Source of the DNA: an uncultured Solirubrobacteraceae bacterium
Lineage (GTDB): Bacteria > Actinomycetota > Thermoleophilia > Solirubrobacterales > Solirubrobacteraceae
Assembly: GCA_955652345.1 (NCBI GenBank)
Contig: CATPBV010000168.1
Location: 1 to 8,522 of the forward strand
Length of the DNA stretch: 8,522 nt
Direction of reading: 5' to 3'
The notes beneath the pieces are model-generated. The model was not told where the DNA came from, did not search any database, and saw nothing but the letters and a program-made list of their open reading frames with translations. The number at the start of each line of letters is the position of its first letter. The stretch's first letter is position 1. Position numbers and translations under genes: made by a program. Shown here piece by piece: positions 1-5,765 of the stretch.

Positions 1-120
1 ACCGAGGACGAGGTGCGCATCGCCCTCGCCGGCAACCTATGCCGCTGCACCGGATACGACGGGATCATCAAGGCGGTGCTTGACACGGCCGCGAAGGTAG
101 GTTCGCAAGCCCAGCGCTGA
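1..120 (+). CDS. [2Fe-2S]-binding subunit of a molybdenum hydroxylase (CoxS / xanthine dehydrogenase small subunit type), C-terminal fragment
   Basis: Frame 1 is open from the left edge and ends at TGA 118-120, giving the last 39 residues of a protein whose start lies outside the window. The stretch GNLCRCTGYDGIIKAV (residues 11-26 of the fragment) is the hallmark of the C-terminal helical 2Fe-2S domain of CO dehydrogenase small subunits, xanthine dehydrogenase small subunits and aldehyde oxidoreductases. The two cysteines of CRC (C14, C16) are two of the four ligands of the second cluster. In this family the subunit passes electrons from the molybdopterin subunit to the FAD subunit or an acceptor. 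The substrate cannot be told from this fragment. The partner large subunits would be expected upstream, since nothing related follows. The gene converges on the patatin gene with a 13-bp gap. Confidence 0.9.
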   Translation, partial: TEDEVRIALAGNLCRCTGYDGIIKAVLDTAAKVGSQAQR

Positions 121-133
121 CAGCCCGGTCGCG

Positions 134-1339
134 TCAGGCGGGAACAGGCCCGGCGCGGACCAGCAGCTCGGCAAGTCTCTCGAGCTCTGCGCGGTAGTCC
201 TGGGTCATCTCCGTGGCGATCCGCTTGAGGTCGTCCAGCTTGCTCACGTCGTCCAATGCCCACGGTTCGGGCAGGGAAGGTTGATAGCGCCAGAACTGCG
301 GGCCGGCGCCGATCGCCGACGGCGACAGGTTCGGGTCCCACCACGCCACCGGCTGCCCTGCTGAACCCGCACCTGGCAGAGAGGTGGCCGACCATCCGTT
401 CAGGATCATGTGCGCCGCCTCGGTCGTGAAGTCCCCCTGGCCGCCGAGGAGTGCCTCGAGCAGCGCCTCTCCGCCCTTGCGGGGCCGAAGCCAGCCGATG
501 GTCCCTCCCCACCCGTAGTTCAGTGGCTGCTCCCAGGCTCCGGTGCCGAGCGAGATCATCAGGATGTCGCTCGGGTCGAGCGGTCCAGGGTCCGAGGTCC
601 GCCGGAGAGCCATGCTGATCGCCGCGAGCGCGGGATTGCCCGCATACACGCCACCGTCCACCAGGCGGGACAGCCCGAGCTTCTCGGGGTCGAAGTACGT
701 CGGCGCGGCCGCCGTCGCCAGCCCGGCGTCGATCATCGTTTCCGGCGGGCTCTTCGGATTCGTGCCCGCGTGTGGCGCTCCCCAGCGCGTGAACAAGCGC
801 GGGCCGGGAAGCGAGGTGTCATACGAGGTGATCAGAACGTCGGTCCGGGCATCCTTGAGTGCCCCGTCGCCGAGGACCGTCGGGTCCTCGAGAGCCCTGC
901 GCAGCTGATTCAGCGGGAAGCGCGGAGACACCACGTTGAAGTGGTCGAGCACGTTCCGCCACAGGGGACGGTGAAAGATCCGCGGCCCGTGTGACTCGTA
1001 CATGTGGGCGGCGTCGGCGGCGGAGAGCTTGGGTCGTCCGCCAGGAGCCGTAGTCGTCAGCCCCGCGGCGAGCAGACCGCCCGTGGAGGTCCCTGCGATC
1101 AGGTGAAAGCAGTCCGCGATCCGTGCCTCGGTCACATTCTCCCAAAGCGCGGCGGTCGGCTTGTCCGCGGGATTGTCTCGGACGCTCGCGAGGATGCTGT
1201 TGAGAAGGCCCTCCAGAGTTTGCAGCAGCACTGCGGGGATCACGCCTCGGATGCCGCCGCCATCGATCGAGACGATCCGAAACCGCCCGGAGCGGGGCGA
1301 CCGGTCGCTCGGCGGCCGCTCACGTCCATCCTGGCTCAC
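134..1339 (-). CDS. patatin-like phospholipase family protein
   Basis: From GTG 1339 the product is 401 aa. It carries the full patatin signature: oxyanion-hole loop DGGGIRG (about residues 26-32), nucleophile elbow GTSTGG (Ser85) and the catalytic aspartate in DGG (Asp228-Gly-Gly). A later SLGTG (about 263-267) is usual in this subgroup. These form the Ser-Asp dyad of lipid acyl hydrolases, so phospholipase A or related acyl-ester hydrolysis is expected; the real substrate is unknown. I see no signal peptide or membrane segment, so it is probably cytosolic or peripherally membrane bound. The start is uncertain: GTG 1402 and ATG 1366 are in frame but would overlap the divergent polymerase gene. 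GTG 1339 sits 7 nt after a -10-like TACGCT and just before the conserved core. About 120 C-terminal residues after SLGTG match nothing I recognise. It is neither truncated nor frameshifted. Confidence 0.92.
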   Translation of the reverse strand: MSQDGRERPPSDRSPRSGRFRIVSIDGGGIRGVIPAVLLQTLEGLLNSILASVRDNPADKPTAALWENVTEARIADCFHLIAGTSTGGLLAAGLTTTAPGGRPKLSAADAAHMYESHGPRIFHRPLWRNVLDHFNVVSPRFPLNQLRRALEDPTVLGDGALKDARTDVLITSYDTSLPGPRLFTRWGAPHAGTNPKSPPETMIDAGLATAAAPTYFDPEKLGLSRLVDGGVYAGNPALAAISMALRRTSDPGPLDPSDILMISLGTGAWEQPLNYGWGGTIGWLRPRKGGEALLEALLGGQGDFTTEAAHMILNGWSATSLPGAGSAGQPVAWWDPNLSPSAIGAGPQFWRYQPSLPEPWALDDVSKLDDLKRIATEMTQDYRAELERLAELLVRAGPVPA

Positions 1340-1359
1340 GCCGGGTAGCGTAACGCCGG
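1339..1359. promoter_or_regulatory. putative bidirectional leaderless promoter with overlapping -10 boxes
   Basis: On the plus strand TAGCGT (1346-1351) fits the actinobacterial -10 pattern TANNNT and is followed by 7 nt and GTG 1359. On the minus strand TACGCT (1352-1347) fits the same pattern and is followed by 7 nt and GTG 1339. Both starts lie exactly 10 nt from the central base 1349. Neither start has a Shine-Dalgarno sequence, which agrees with leaderless transcripts beginning at the start codon. No convincing -35 box is visible. The promoter call is inference from pattern and spacing. Confidence 0.5.
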
Positions 1360-2240
1360 TGACCATCGAGGTTCGTGTCGGGCGCCGCAGCGTCCGGATC
1401 ACTCACGCAGACAGAGTGGTGTTCCCGAGTGTCGGGCTGACCAAGCTCGACCTCGCACGCCATTACGAGCGCGTTGCACCCCTGATGCTGCCCTATGTGC
1501 GCGATCGGCCACTCGCGCTGCAGGTGTATCCAGCCGGTATCGAAGGCGACGGGTTCTTCATGAAAGCGGTGCCCGGGTACTTCCCGGACTGGATCGATCG
1601 GGTGACGGTGCCGAAGCGAGGCGGCACCGTCACCCACGTCCTCGCCCAGAGCGCTCCGACCCTGGTGTACCTCGCCGGGCAGAACGTGGTCACAGTCCAC
1701 ACGTGGCTGTCGCGCGCCGACTCGCCACTGAAGCCGGACCGCCTCATCCTCGACTTCGACCCGTCGGGCGGCGCGTTCGCGGAGGTCCGCGCGGCGGCAC
1801 GCGCCGCTGGCGAGCGCCTCCGGGACCTGGGCCTCTACCCCTATGCGATGGCGAGCGGGTCTCGCGGCGTCCACGTCGTCTGCCCGCTTCGTCGCGGACC
1901 GAGCTTCCCGGATGTCCACCAGTTCACGCGGGCGCTCGCCGAGCAGATGGTGGCCGATGACCCGCGCCATCTGACGCTCGAATGGCGCAAGGCCGACCGC
2001 GGCAAGCGGATCTATGTCGACGTCAACAGGATCGCGTACGCCCAGCACGCGGTGGCGCCGTACGCGGTGCGAGCCCGCCCGAAGGCTCCGGTTGCGGTCC
2101 CGCTTCACTGGGAGGAGCTGTCGGACCGTGCCCTGCGACCCGACCGCTGGAACATCAAGAACGTCGGCGTGCGCCTAACGGATGGCGACCCGTGGACTGG
2201 CATGAGAAGCCACGCGCGAGCGCTGCCTAAGCAGCAATGA
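1359..2240 (+). CDS. ligD: stand-alone LigD-type NHEJ polymerase domain (primase-polymerase fold)
   Basis: The 293-aa product from GTG 1359 corresponds to the polymerase (PolDom) part of LigD, with no phosphoesterase or ligase domain attached. Visible family features are THADRVVFPSVGLTKLDLARHY near residues 15-36, the catalytic pair LDFDPS (Asp132, Asp134), the GSRGVHV nucleotide-binding motif (about 167-173) and the third metal ligand in IYVDVNR (Asp221). The HTWLSR region (114-119) matches the HPWLSR of relatives that contact the DNA 5'-phosphate. Such enzymes belong to the archaeo-eukaryotic primase superfamily and fill gaps with nucleotides, often ribonucleotides, at breaks held by Ku. 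GTG 1359 is chosen because family similarity begins there and a -10-like box lies 7 nt upstream; the ORF extends upstream only as antisense to the patatin. The 3' end overlaps the convergent transporter gene by 14 bp. Confidence 0.9.
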   Translation: MTIEVRVGRRSVRITHADRVVFPSVGLTKLDLARHYERVAPLMLPYVRDRPLALQVYPAGIEGDGFFMKAVPGYFPDWIDRVTVPKRGGTVTHVLAQSAPTLVYLAGQNVVTVHTWLSRADSPLKPDRLILDFDPSGGAFAEVRAAARAAGERLRDLGLYPYAMASGSRGVHVVCPLRRGPSFPDVHQFTRALAEQMVADDPRHLTLEWRKADRGKRIYVDVNRIAYAQHAVAPYAVRARPKAPVAVPLHWEELSDRALRPDRWNIKNVGVRLTDGDPWTGMRSHARALPKQQ

Positions 2241-4431
2241 GTTCCCGAGCCGCGGCGTCGCGGCGCTCGAACCACGCCTCACCCTCGATCGACAACGGGG
2301 GCAGGATCCGTTCCAGCCAGCGCGGCATCGACCACGCCGCCGGACCGAGCAGGGCAAGTACCGCCGGGACAACCACGCACCTGATCAGCGTGGCGTCGAC
2401 GGCAACGGCGGCGGCCATGCCGAGTCCGAACTGCTTGATCGTCGGGCTGCCGTTCAGCAGGAACGCGCAGAAGACGGCGACCATGATCAGGGCGGCCGAG
2501 GTGATCACCCGCGCGGTGCCGGCGAGGCCGTCGATGACGGCCTCGTGGGCGTCATTGGTCACGCGCCAGCGCTCGCGCACGTGGGTCATCAGGAACACCT
2601 CGTAGTCCATCGAGAGGCCGAAGAGGATCGCGAACATCATCAGCGGCACGAACGAGACGACCGGGGCGCCTGCGTCCAGGCCGAGTAGGCGGGCACTCCA
2701 ATCGTGGCCGAACACGTACGTGACGACGCCGAATGCAGCCCCGATCGACAACACGTTCATCACGACCGCTTTGAGCGCGACCAGCGGAGCACGGAACGCG
2801 ACCAGCAGCAGCAGGAACGACAGCACGAGCACAACGCCGATCACGACTGGTAGCTGGTGTTCGATCTCGCTCGAGAGGTCGATGAACGCGGCGGTCGCGC
2901 CTCCGACATAGGCAGTGAGCGGCGTGCCGCGCGTCGCTGCGGGGACGGTGAGGTCGCGCAGCCTGTGGACCAGCGTCACTGTCGCCTGCGCCGAAGGTGC
3001 ACTGGTCGGAGTGACAGTCAGGAGCGCCGCGGTTCCGTCCTTCGAGACGAGCGGCGGGCTTACCGCGGTGACGCCTTGGGTTCGGTCGAGCGCAGCGGTG
3101 AGGTGAGCGAGAGCCGGCCGGACTTGCTCGCTGCTGCGCGCGATCGAGACGCTCACGAGCAGCGGGCCATTGAAGCCGGGACCGAAGCCGTCACTGAGAA
3201 GGTCGTATGCCTGTCGGGCGGTCGTGTCGCGCGGCAGCTGCCCGGTGTCGCTCTGGCCGAGGTCGAGCGAACCGAGGGGGGCCGCCAGCAGCGCGATCAC
3301 CGCGAGCGCCACGAGCAGCGCCGGCCACGGTCTCCGCGCCACGAGCAGCGCCCAGCGGGCCCAACCGTGGGGGCGCTGGTCCCGGTGCAGGCGAAGCCCA
3401 GGCACCCGGAGCGCGTTGATCCTCAGCCCGACGAGCGAGAGCGCCGCCGGCAGCAGCGTGATCGCGGCAACCACCGCGACGATCACGACGACCGCCGAGA
3501 GGTATCCCATCTGGCTCACGATCGGGATGCCTGCCAGCAGCAGCGAGCAGAGCGCGATCGTCACCGTCGCCCCGGCGAACAGAACCGCGCCGCCGCTCGT
3601 GGCCGTCGCGCGAGCGATCGACTCGCGGATCTCGATGCCCTCGGACAGCTGCGTCCGATGTCGCGTGACGATGAACAGCGAGTAGTCGATGCCGACCCCG
3701 AGGCCAATCATCGTCGCTAGCGCGGGCGCGCTGCTTGGCACCTCAGCCACCTGGCTGAGGAGCGCGACGACGCTGAGACCGGTCCCAAGGCCGAAGATCG
3801 CGGTGACGATCGGCATGCCCATCGCGACCACGGTCCCGAACGTGAGGAGGAGGACCACGATCGCGGCGAGCAGACCGATCGCCTCGGAGTTGGCGGAGGA
3901 TGGCTGCGAGAGCTCCTGACCCAGATATCCACCGGCGGCTACCTGGATTCCCGCGGAGCTCGCGCGCTGGGCGATCGACAGCAGATGGTGCGCCTGATCG
4001 AGCGTCAGCTCAGTGGGGCTGGCGCGAAGAGTCAAGGCGATGTAGCCGGTGCGACCGTCACCGGCTAGCTGCGCCGCTCCTGCTCGGCTCAGAGGGCTGA
4101 TCACGCCGATCACGCCCGGATCGTGGGCGTACAGGGCGACGATGTCCTGCACTGCCCCGCGCTCGGTTGCACCGGTGAGCATCGTGCCGGCGGGGGCCCG
4201 CAGCACAATCGGGTTGGAGCCGTTCGTGGCAAGGCTGCCAAACCCGCGCTCAACCACGTCGGCAGCCCGTTGACTGTCCGTGCCGGGCAGCGTCACGTTG
4301 TTGGTTACCTGCGCGCCGCCGAGCTGGCTCGTCCAGAACCCAAGCCCGCCGGCGAGCAGCAGCCAGGCAGAGAGGACGATGGAGCGGCGCTGTGCGCAGA
4401 AGCGCCCGATGCGATATAGGACCCCAGTCAT
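2227..4431 (-). CDS. MMPL-family RND membrane transporter
   Basis: From ATG 4431 the product is 734 aa with two MMPL repeats. One N-terminal membrane helix (about residues 17-35) is followed by a first extracytoplasmic domain (about 40-180), five helices (about 185-340), a helix at about 370-388, a second extracytoplasmic domain (about 390-525) and a final helix bundle (about 528-700). The proton-relay Asp-Tyr pairs of the family are present: GVGIDYSLF (Asp248-Tyr249) and GLSMDYEVF (Asp608-Tyr609). MMPL proteins use proton flux to export lipids, lipopeptides or drugs; the cargo here is unknown. GTG 4455 is also in frame, but ATG 4431 has AGGAA four bases upstream and removes an unconserved prefix. 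No TetR or other regulator gene lies beside it. The gene stands between two LigD-type genes without an obvious functional tie. It is full length and intact. Confidence 0.92.
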   Translation of the reverse strand: MTGVLYRIGRFCAQRRSIVLSAWLLLAGGLGFWTSQLGGAQVTNNVTLPGTDSQRAADVVERGFGSLATNGSNPIVLRAPAGTMLTGATERGAVQDIVALYAHDPGVIGVISPLSRAGAAQLAGDGRTGYIALTLRASPTELTLDQAHHLLSIAQRASSAGIQVAAGGYLGQELSQPSSANSEAIGLLAAIVVLLLTFGTVVAMGMPIVTAIFGLGTGLSVVALLSQVAEVPSSAPALATMIGLGVGIDYSLFIVTRHRTQLSEGIEIRESIARATATSGGAVLFAGATVTIALCSLLLAGIPIVSQMGYLSAVVVIVAVVAAITLLPAALSLVGLRINALRVPGLRLHRDQRPHGWARWALLVARRPWPALLVALAVIALLAAPLGSLDLGQSDTGQLPRDTTARQAYDLLSDGFGPGFNGPLLVSVSIARSSEQVRPALAHLTAALDRTQGVTAVSPPLVSKDGTAALLTVTPTSAPSAQATVTLVHRLRDLTVPAATRGTPLTAYVGGATAAFIDLSSEIEHQLPVVIGVVLVLSFLLLLVAFRAPLVALKAVVMNVLSIGAAFGVVTYVFGHDWSARLLGLDAGAPVVSFVPLMMFAILFGLSMDYEVFLMTHVRERWRVTNDAHEAVIDGLAGTARVITSAALIMVAVFCAFLLNGSPTIKQFGLGMAAAVAVDATLIRCVVVPAVLALLGPAAWSMPRWLERILPPLSIEGEAWFERRDAAARELIAA
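3306..3352. repeat. 17-bp direct repeat with 30-bp period inside the MMPL gene
   Basis: GCGCCACGAGCAGCGCC occurs perfectly at 3306-3322 and again at 3336-3352. The period of 30 bp is in frame, so on the minus strand both copies encode the same short Ala-Leu-Leu-Val-Ala run in and just before a membrane helix. This is either a small internal duplication or convergent codon use in a hydrophobic segment. Confidence 0.6.
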
Positions 4432-4435
4432 CGCG

Positions 4436-4440
4436 TTCCT
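4436..4440 (-). promoter_or_regulatory. ribosome binding site of the MMPL gene
   Basis: The minus strand reads AGGAA followed by CGCG and ATG 4431. This decides the start in favour of ATG 4431 over GTG 4455, which has no comparable sequence in front of it. Confidence 0.6.
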
Positions 4441-4555
4441 GTGGTAATCGGCCACCTACGCCTGCGCCTGAAACGCCGCTGCCCGCACCACTCCATTTGT
4501 CTGTCGCGCCGCGGGCGTGAGGTCGCGGTCAATACCAGGTGCAGGCGCACGGACC

Positions 4556-4590
4556 GGTAGCGTCCAGCGCCGGGGGGCGCTGGGGCTACC
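4556..4590 (-). terminator. strong hairpin at the 3' end of the phosphoesterase gene
   Basis: Outer arms GGTAGC (4556-4561) and GCTACC (4585-4590) enclose inner arms CCAGCGCC (4564-4571) and GGCGCTGG (4576-4583) around a 4-nt loop. This gives a 14-bp stem with one small 2:1 internal loop. The outer arm contains the TAG stop of the phosphoesterase gene. No U-tract follows on the minus strand, so it is a non-canonical terminator of the kind proposed for GC-rich genomes, or a 3'-end stabiliser. It separates the phosphoesterase from the downstream MMPL gene. The remaining 4441-4555 stretch shows no other clear feature. Confidence 0.6.
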
Positions 4591-5173
4591 TTCCCGTCGC
4601 GACCTGCTCGACGGTACGGCCCGTCTTCACCGACGCTGGCTGGGTGCTCTCCGGGCGCCGCCGCGCGTCAGCCGCCTCGTCGCGACGCTTGATCACGAGC
4701 CACTGTGGCTTCTCGCCGCCGCGAGTCCGCTGGAGCGTCCATCCGCCCCGCAGCTTCTGGCCGTCGAGCCACACCTTCGCGTGGCCTGATGCGAGCGTCT
4801 CCGCCATCGAGCGCTCCTCATCGAGATTGCGGTAGGTGCCGGCGTCCCACACGATCACCGCCCCGGCGCCGTAGCTGCCCTCGCCGATGACACCCTCGAA
4901 GTCCGCGTATTCGAGCGGATGATCCTCGACTTCGACCGCGAGCCGCTTGACGCGTGGATCGGTGGAGAGGCCCTTTGGCACCGCCCACGAGCGGAGCGTT
5001 CCGTCGACCTCGAGGCGAAAGTCGTAGTGAAGGCGCGTGGCGGCATGCTTCTGGATCACGAAGCGGGGCGCTTGCCTGCGCCGCCGCCTCGGGCGCTTGC
5101 CAGGACGTACCTCCGGCTCGCTGGTCCTGGTCGGGTCCCGCTTCTCCCGATAGCGGCTGAGACGGTCTGCCAT
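4586..5173 (-). CDS. stand-alone LigD-type 3'-phosphoesterase (PE) domain protein
   Basis: The 195-aa product from ATG 5173 is a single LigD phosphoesterase domain (also called DNA polymerase LigD N-terminal domain). A basic N-terminal tail with an Arg-rich patch (about residues 27-33) precedes FVIQKHAATRLHYDFRLE. That motif and DHPLEYADFEG contain the family's catalytic and metal-binding residues: His43, His49, Asp51, Arg53, His85 and Tyr89. The GEGSYGAG motif follows. In characterised LigD proteins this Mn-dependent domain trims 3' ribonucleotides and removes 3'-phosphates at breaks. Here it would act in trans with the separate polymerase domain at 1359-2240. A TTG at 5182 is also possible, but ATG 5173 fits family numbering and lies 7 nt after a -10-like TAGGTT. 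It diverges from the zinc-ribbon operon across 91 bp. The C-terminal 25 residues look disordered. Confidence 0.93.
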   Translation of the reverse strand: MADRLSRYREKRDPTRTSEPEVRPGKRPRRRRRQAPRFVIQKHAATRLHYDFRLEVDGTLRSWAVPKGLSTDPRVKRLAVEVEDHPLEYADFEGVIGEGSYGAGAVIVWDAGTYRNLDEERSMAETLASGHAKVWLDGQKLRGGWTLQRTRGGEKPQWLVIKRRDEAADARRRPESTQPASVKTGRTVEQVATGR

Positions 5174-5180
5174 CGACAGC

Positions 5181-5186
5181 AACCTA
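5181..5186 (-). promoter_or_regulatory. putative -10 box of the phosphoesterase gene (leaderless)
   Basis: The minus strand reads TAGGTT, fitting TANNNT, followed by exactly 7 nt and ATG 5173. The spacing equals that seen at the two starts around 1349, which suggests a leaderless mRNA. An alternative reading is a weak Shine-Dalgarno in the AGGT of the same hexamer. No -35 box is obvious. Confidence 0.4.
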
Positions 5187-5264
5187 CCCGGAGTCGCCGG
5201 TAATGCGCCGACGCGGACGCCGGCGGCTCAAGTCGGCGCGCAATCGAACCGATCGCGACGATGG

Positions 5265-5744
5265 ATGCAGGGACCTCGAAGCGCGGAGCACCTCGCGGCA
5301 GTCGACGAGCACGAGCGGGCGAGCACCGGGCCGGTGCTCGACACGAGCGCCGCGCTCGTCCGAGCCGAGTCCGATCATCTGGATGCCACGCTGCACGCGC
5401 TGGCAACGCGGTTGTCTTCGGTGCCCGGTCTGAAGGTCACGGTCACCTACCGCCAGGGGAAGCTGCGGAGACTGCTGGGAGACCTGCCCTACATCAACGA
5501 TCTGAACAGACGGACAGGCCCGATCCACAAGCTCGTCGTCGCGATCGGCCCCTCCTCGTACTGGGTCGATGCCGGGCACGGTTCGATCAGGTGCGGGCGA
5601 GATGAGCAGGGCCTGGTCAGCGAGGAATTGGCGTTCTCGGCGTGGGCCACGGCCCTGTTCGACGAGATCGTCAAGCAGAACCTCATCAACTACGAGTCCA
5701 TGGTGGCGCTTCGCCGCCTGGTGGAGCAGGACCGGGTGGACTGA
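5265..5744 (+). CDS. uncharacterised 159-aa protein, first gene of the SPFH/zinc-ribbon operon
   Basis: I do not recognise a named family. The product is soluble-looking, with no signal peptide, membrane helix or cysteine cluster. Residues 33-50 read as an amphipathic helix. A likely beta-strand part follows (VPGLKVTVTYRQGK, then GPIHKLVVAIGPSSYWVD, about 53-102), and the C-terminal 40 residues look helical. The part from about residue 33 on has the texture of a real domain; the first 30 residues do not. No Shine-Dalgarno stands before ATG 5265, and GTG 5334 (residue 24) is an alternative start. It lies 21 bp upstream of the SPFH gene on the same strand, so a shared transcript and function are likely. 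Reading-frame length and codon use agree with a real gene. Confidence 0.75.
   Translation: MQGPRSAEHLAAVDEHERASTGPVLDTSAALVRAESDHLDATLHALATRLSSVPGLKVTVTYRQGKLRRLLGDLPYINDLNRRTGPIHKLVVAIGPSSYWVDAGHGSIRCGRDEQGLVSEELAFSAWATALFDEIVKQNLINYESMVALRRLVEQDRVD
5320..5340. repeat. perfect 21-bp palindrome (possible operator)
   Basis: CGAGCACCGG (5320-5329) and CCGGTGCTCG (5331-5340) are exact reverse complements around one central G. It lies inside the N-terminal part of the 159-aa ORF, or in the leader if that gene starts at GTG 5334 or later. It may be a regulator site or a chance product of GC-rich codons. Confidence 0.5.
5343..5359. repeat. perfect 17-bp palindrome adjacent to the previous one
   Basis: ACGAGCGC (5343-5350) and GCGCTCGT (5352-5359) are exact reverse complements around one central C. 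Its centre (5351) is 21 bp from the centre of the neighbouring palindrome (5330), which is two helical turns and places both on the same DNA face. It is within coding sequence under the ATG 5265 start. Confidence 0.45.
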
Positions 5745-5754
5745 CCCGGTCGAA

Positions 5755-5759
5755 AAGGA
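5755..5759 (+). promoter_or_regulatory. ribosome binding site of the SPFH gene
   Basis: AAGGA lies 6 nt before ATG 5766, a near-ideal Shine-Dalgarno in the 21-bp gap after the stop of the 159-aa gene. It fixes the SPFH start. Confidence 0.75.
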
Positions 5760-5765
5760 ACAACC

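Noticed and set aside
117..137. Possible terminator hairpin between the iron-sulfur and patatin genes (CTGAC...GTCAG)
   Set aside because: Only a 5-bp stem with an 11-nt loop and no extension; too weak to support.
1161..1358. In-frame upstream extension of the LigD polymerase ORF
   Set aside because: It is antisense to the conserved N-terminal part of the patatin, and family similarity starts only after GTG 1359.
2857..3720. Long plus-strand open frame of 287 codons opposite the MMPL gene
   Set aside because: Arg/Glu-rich, low-complexity translation with no domain texture; a shadow of the GC-rich transporter gene.
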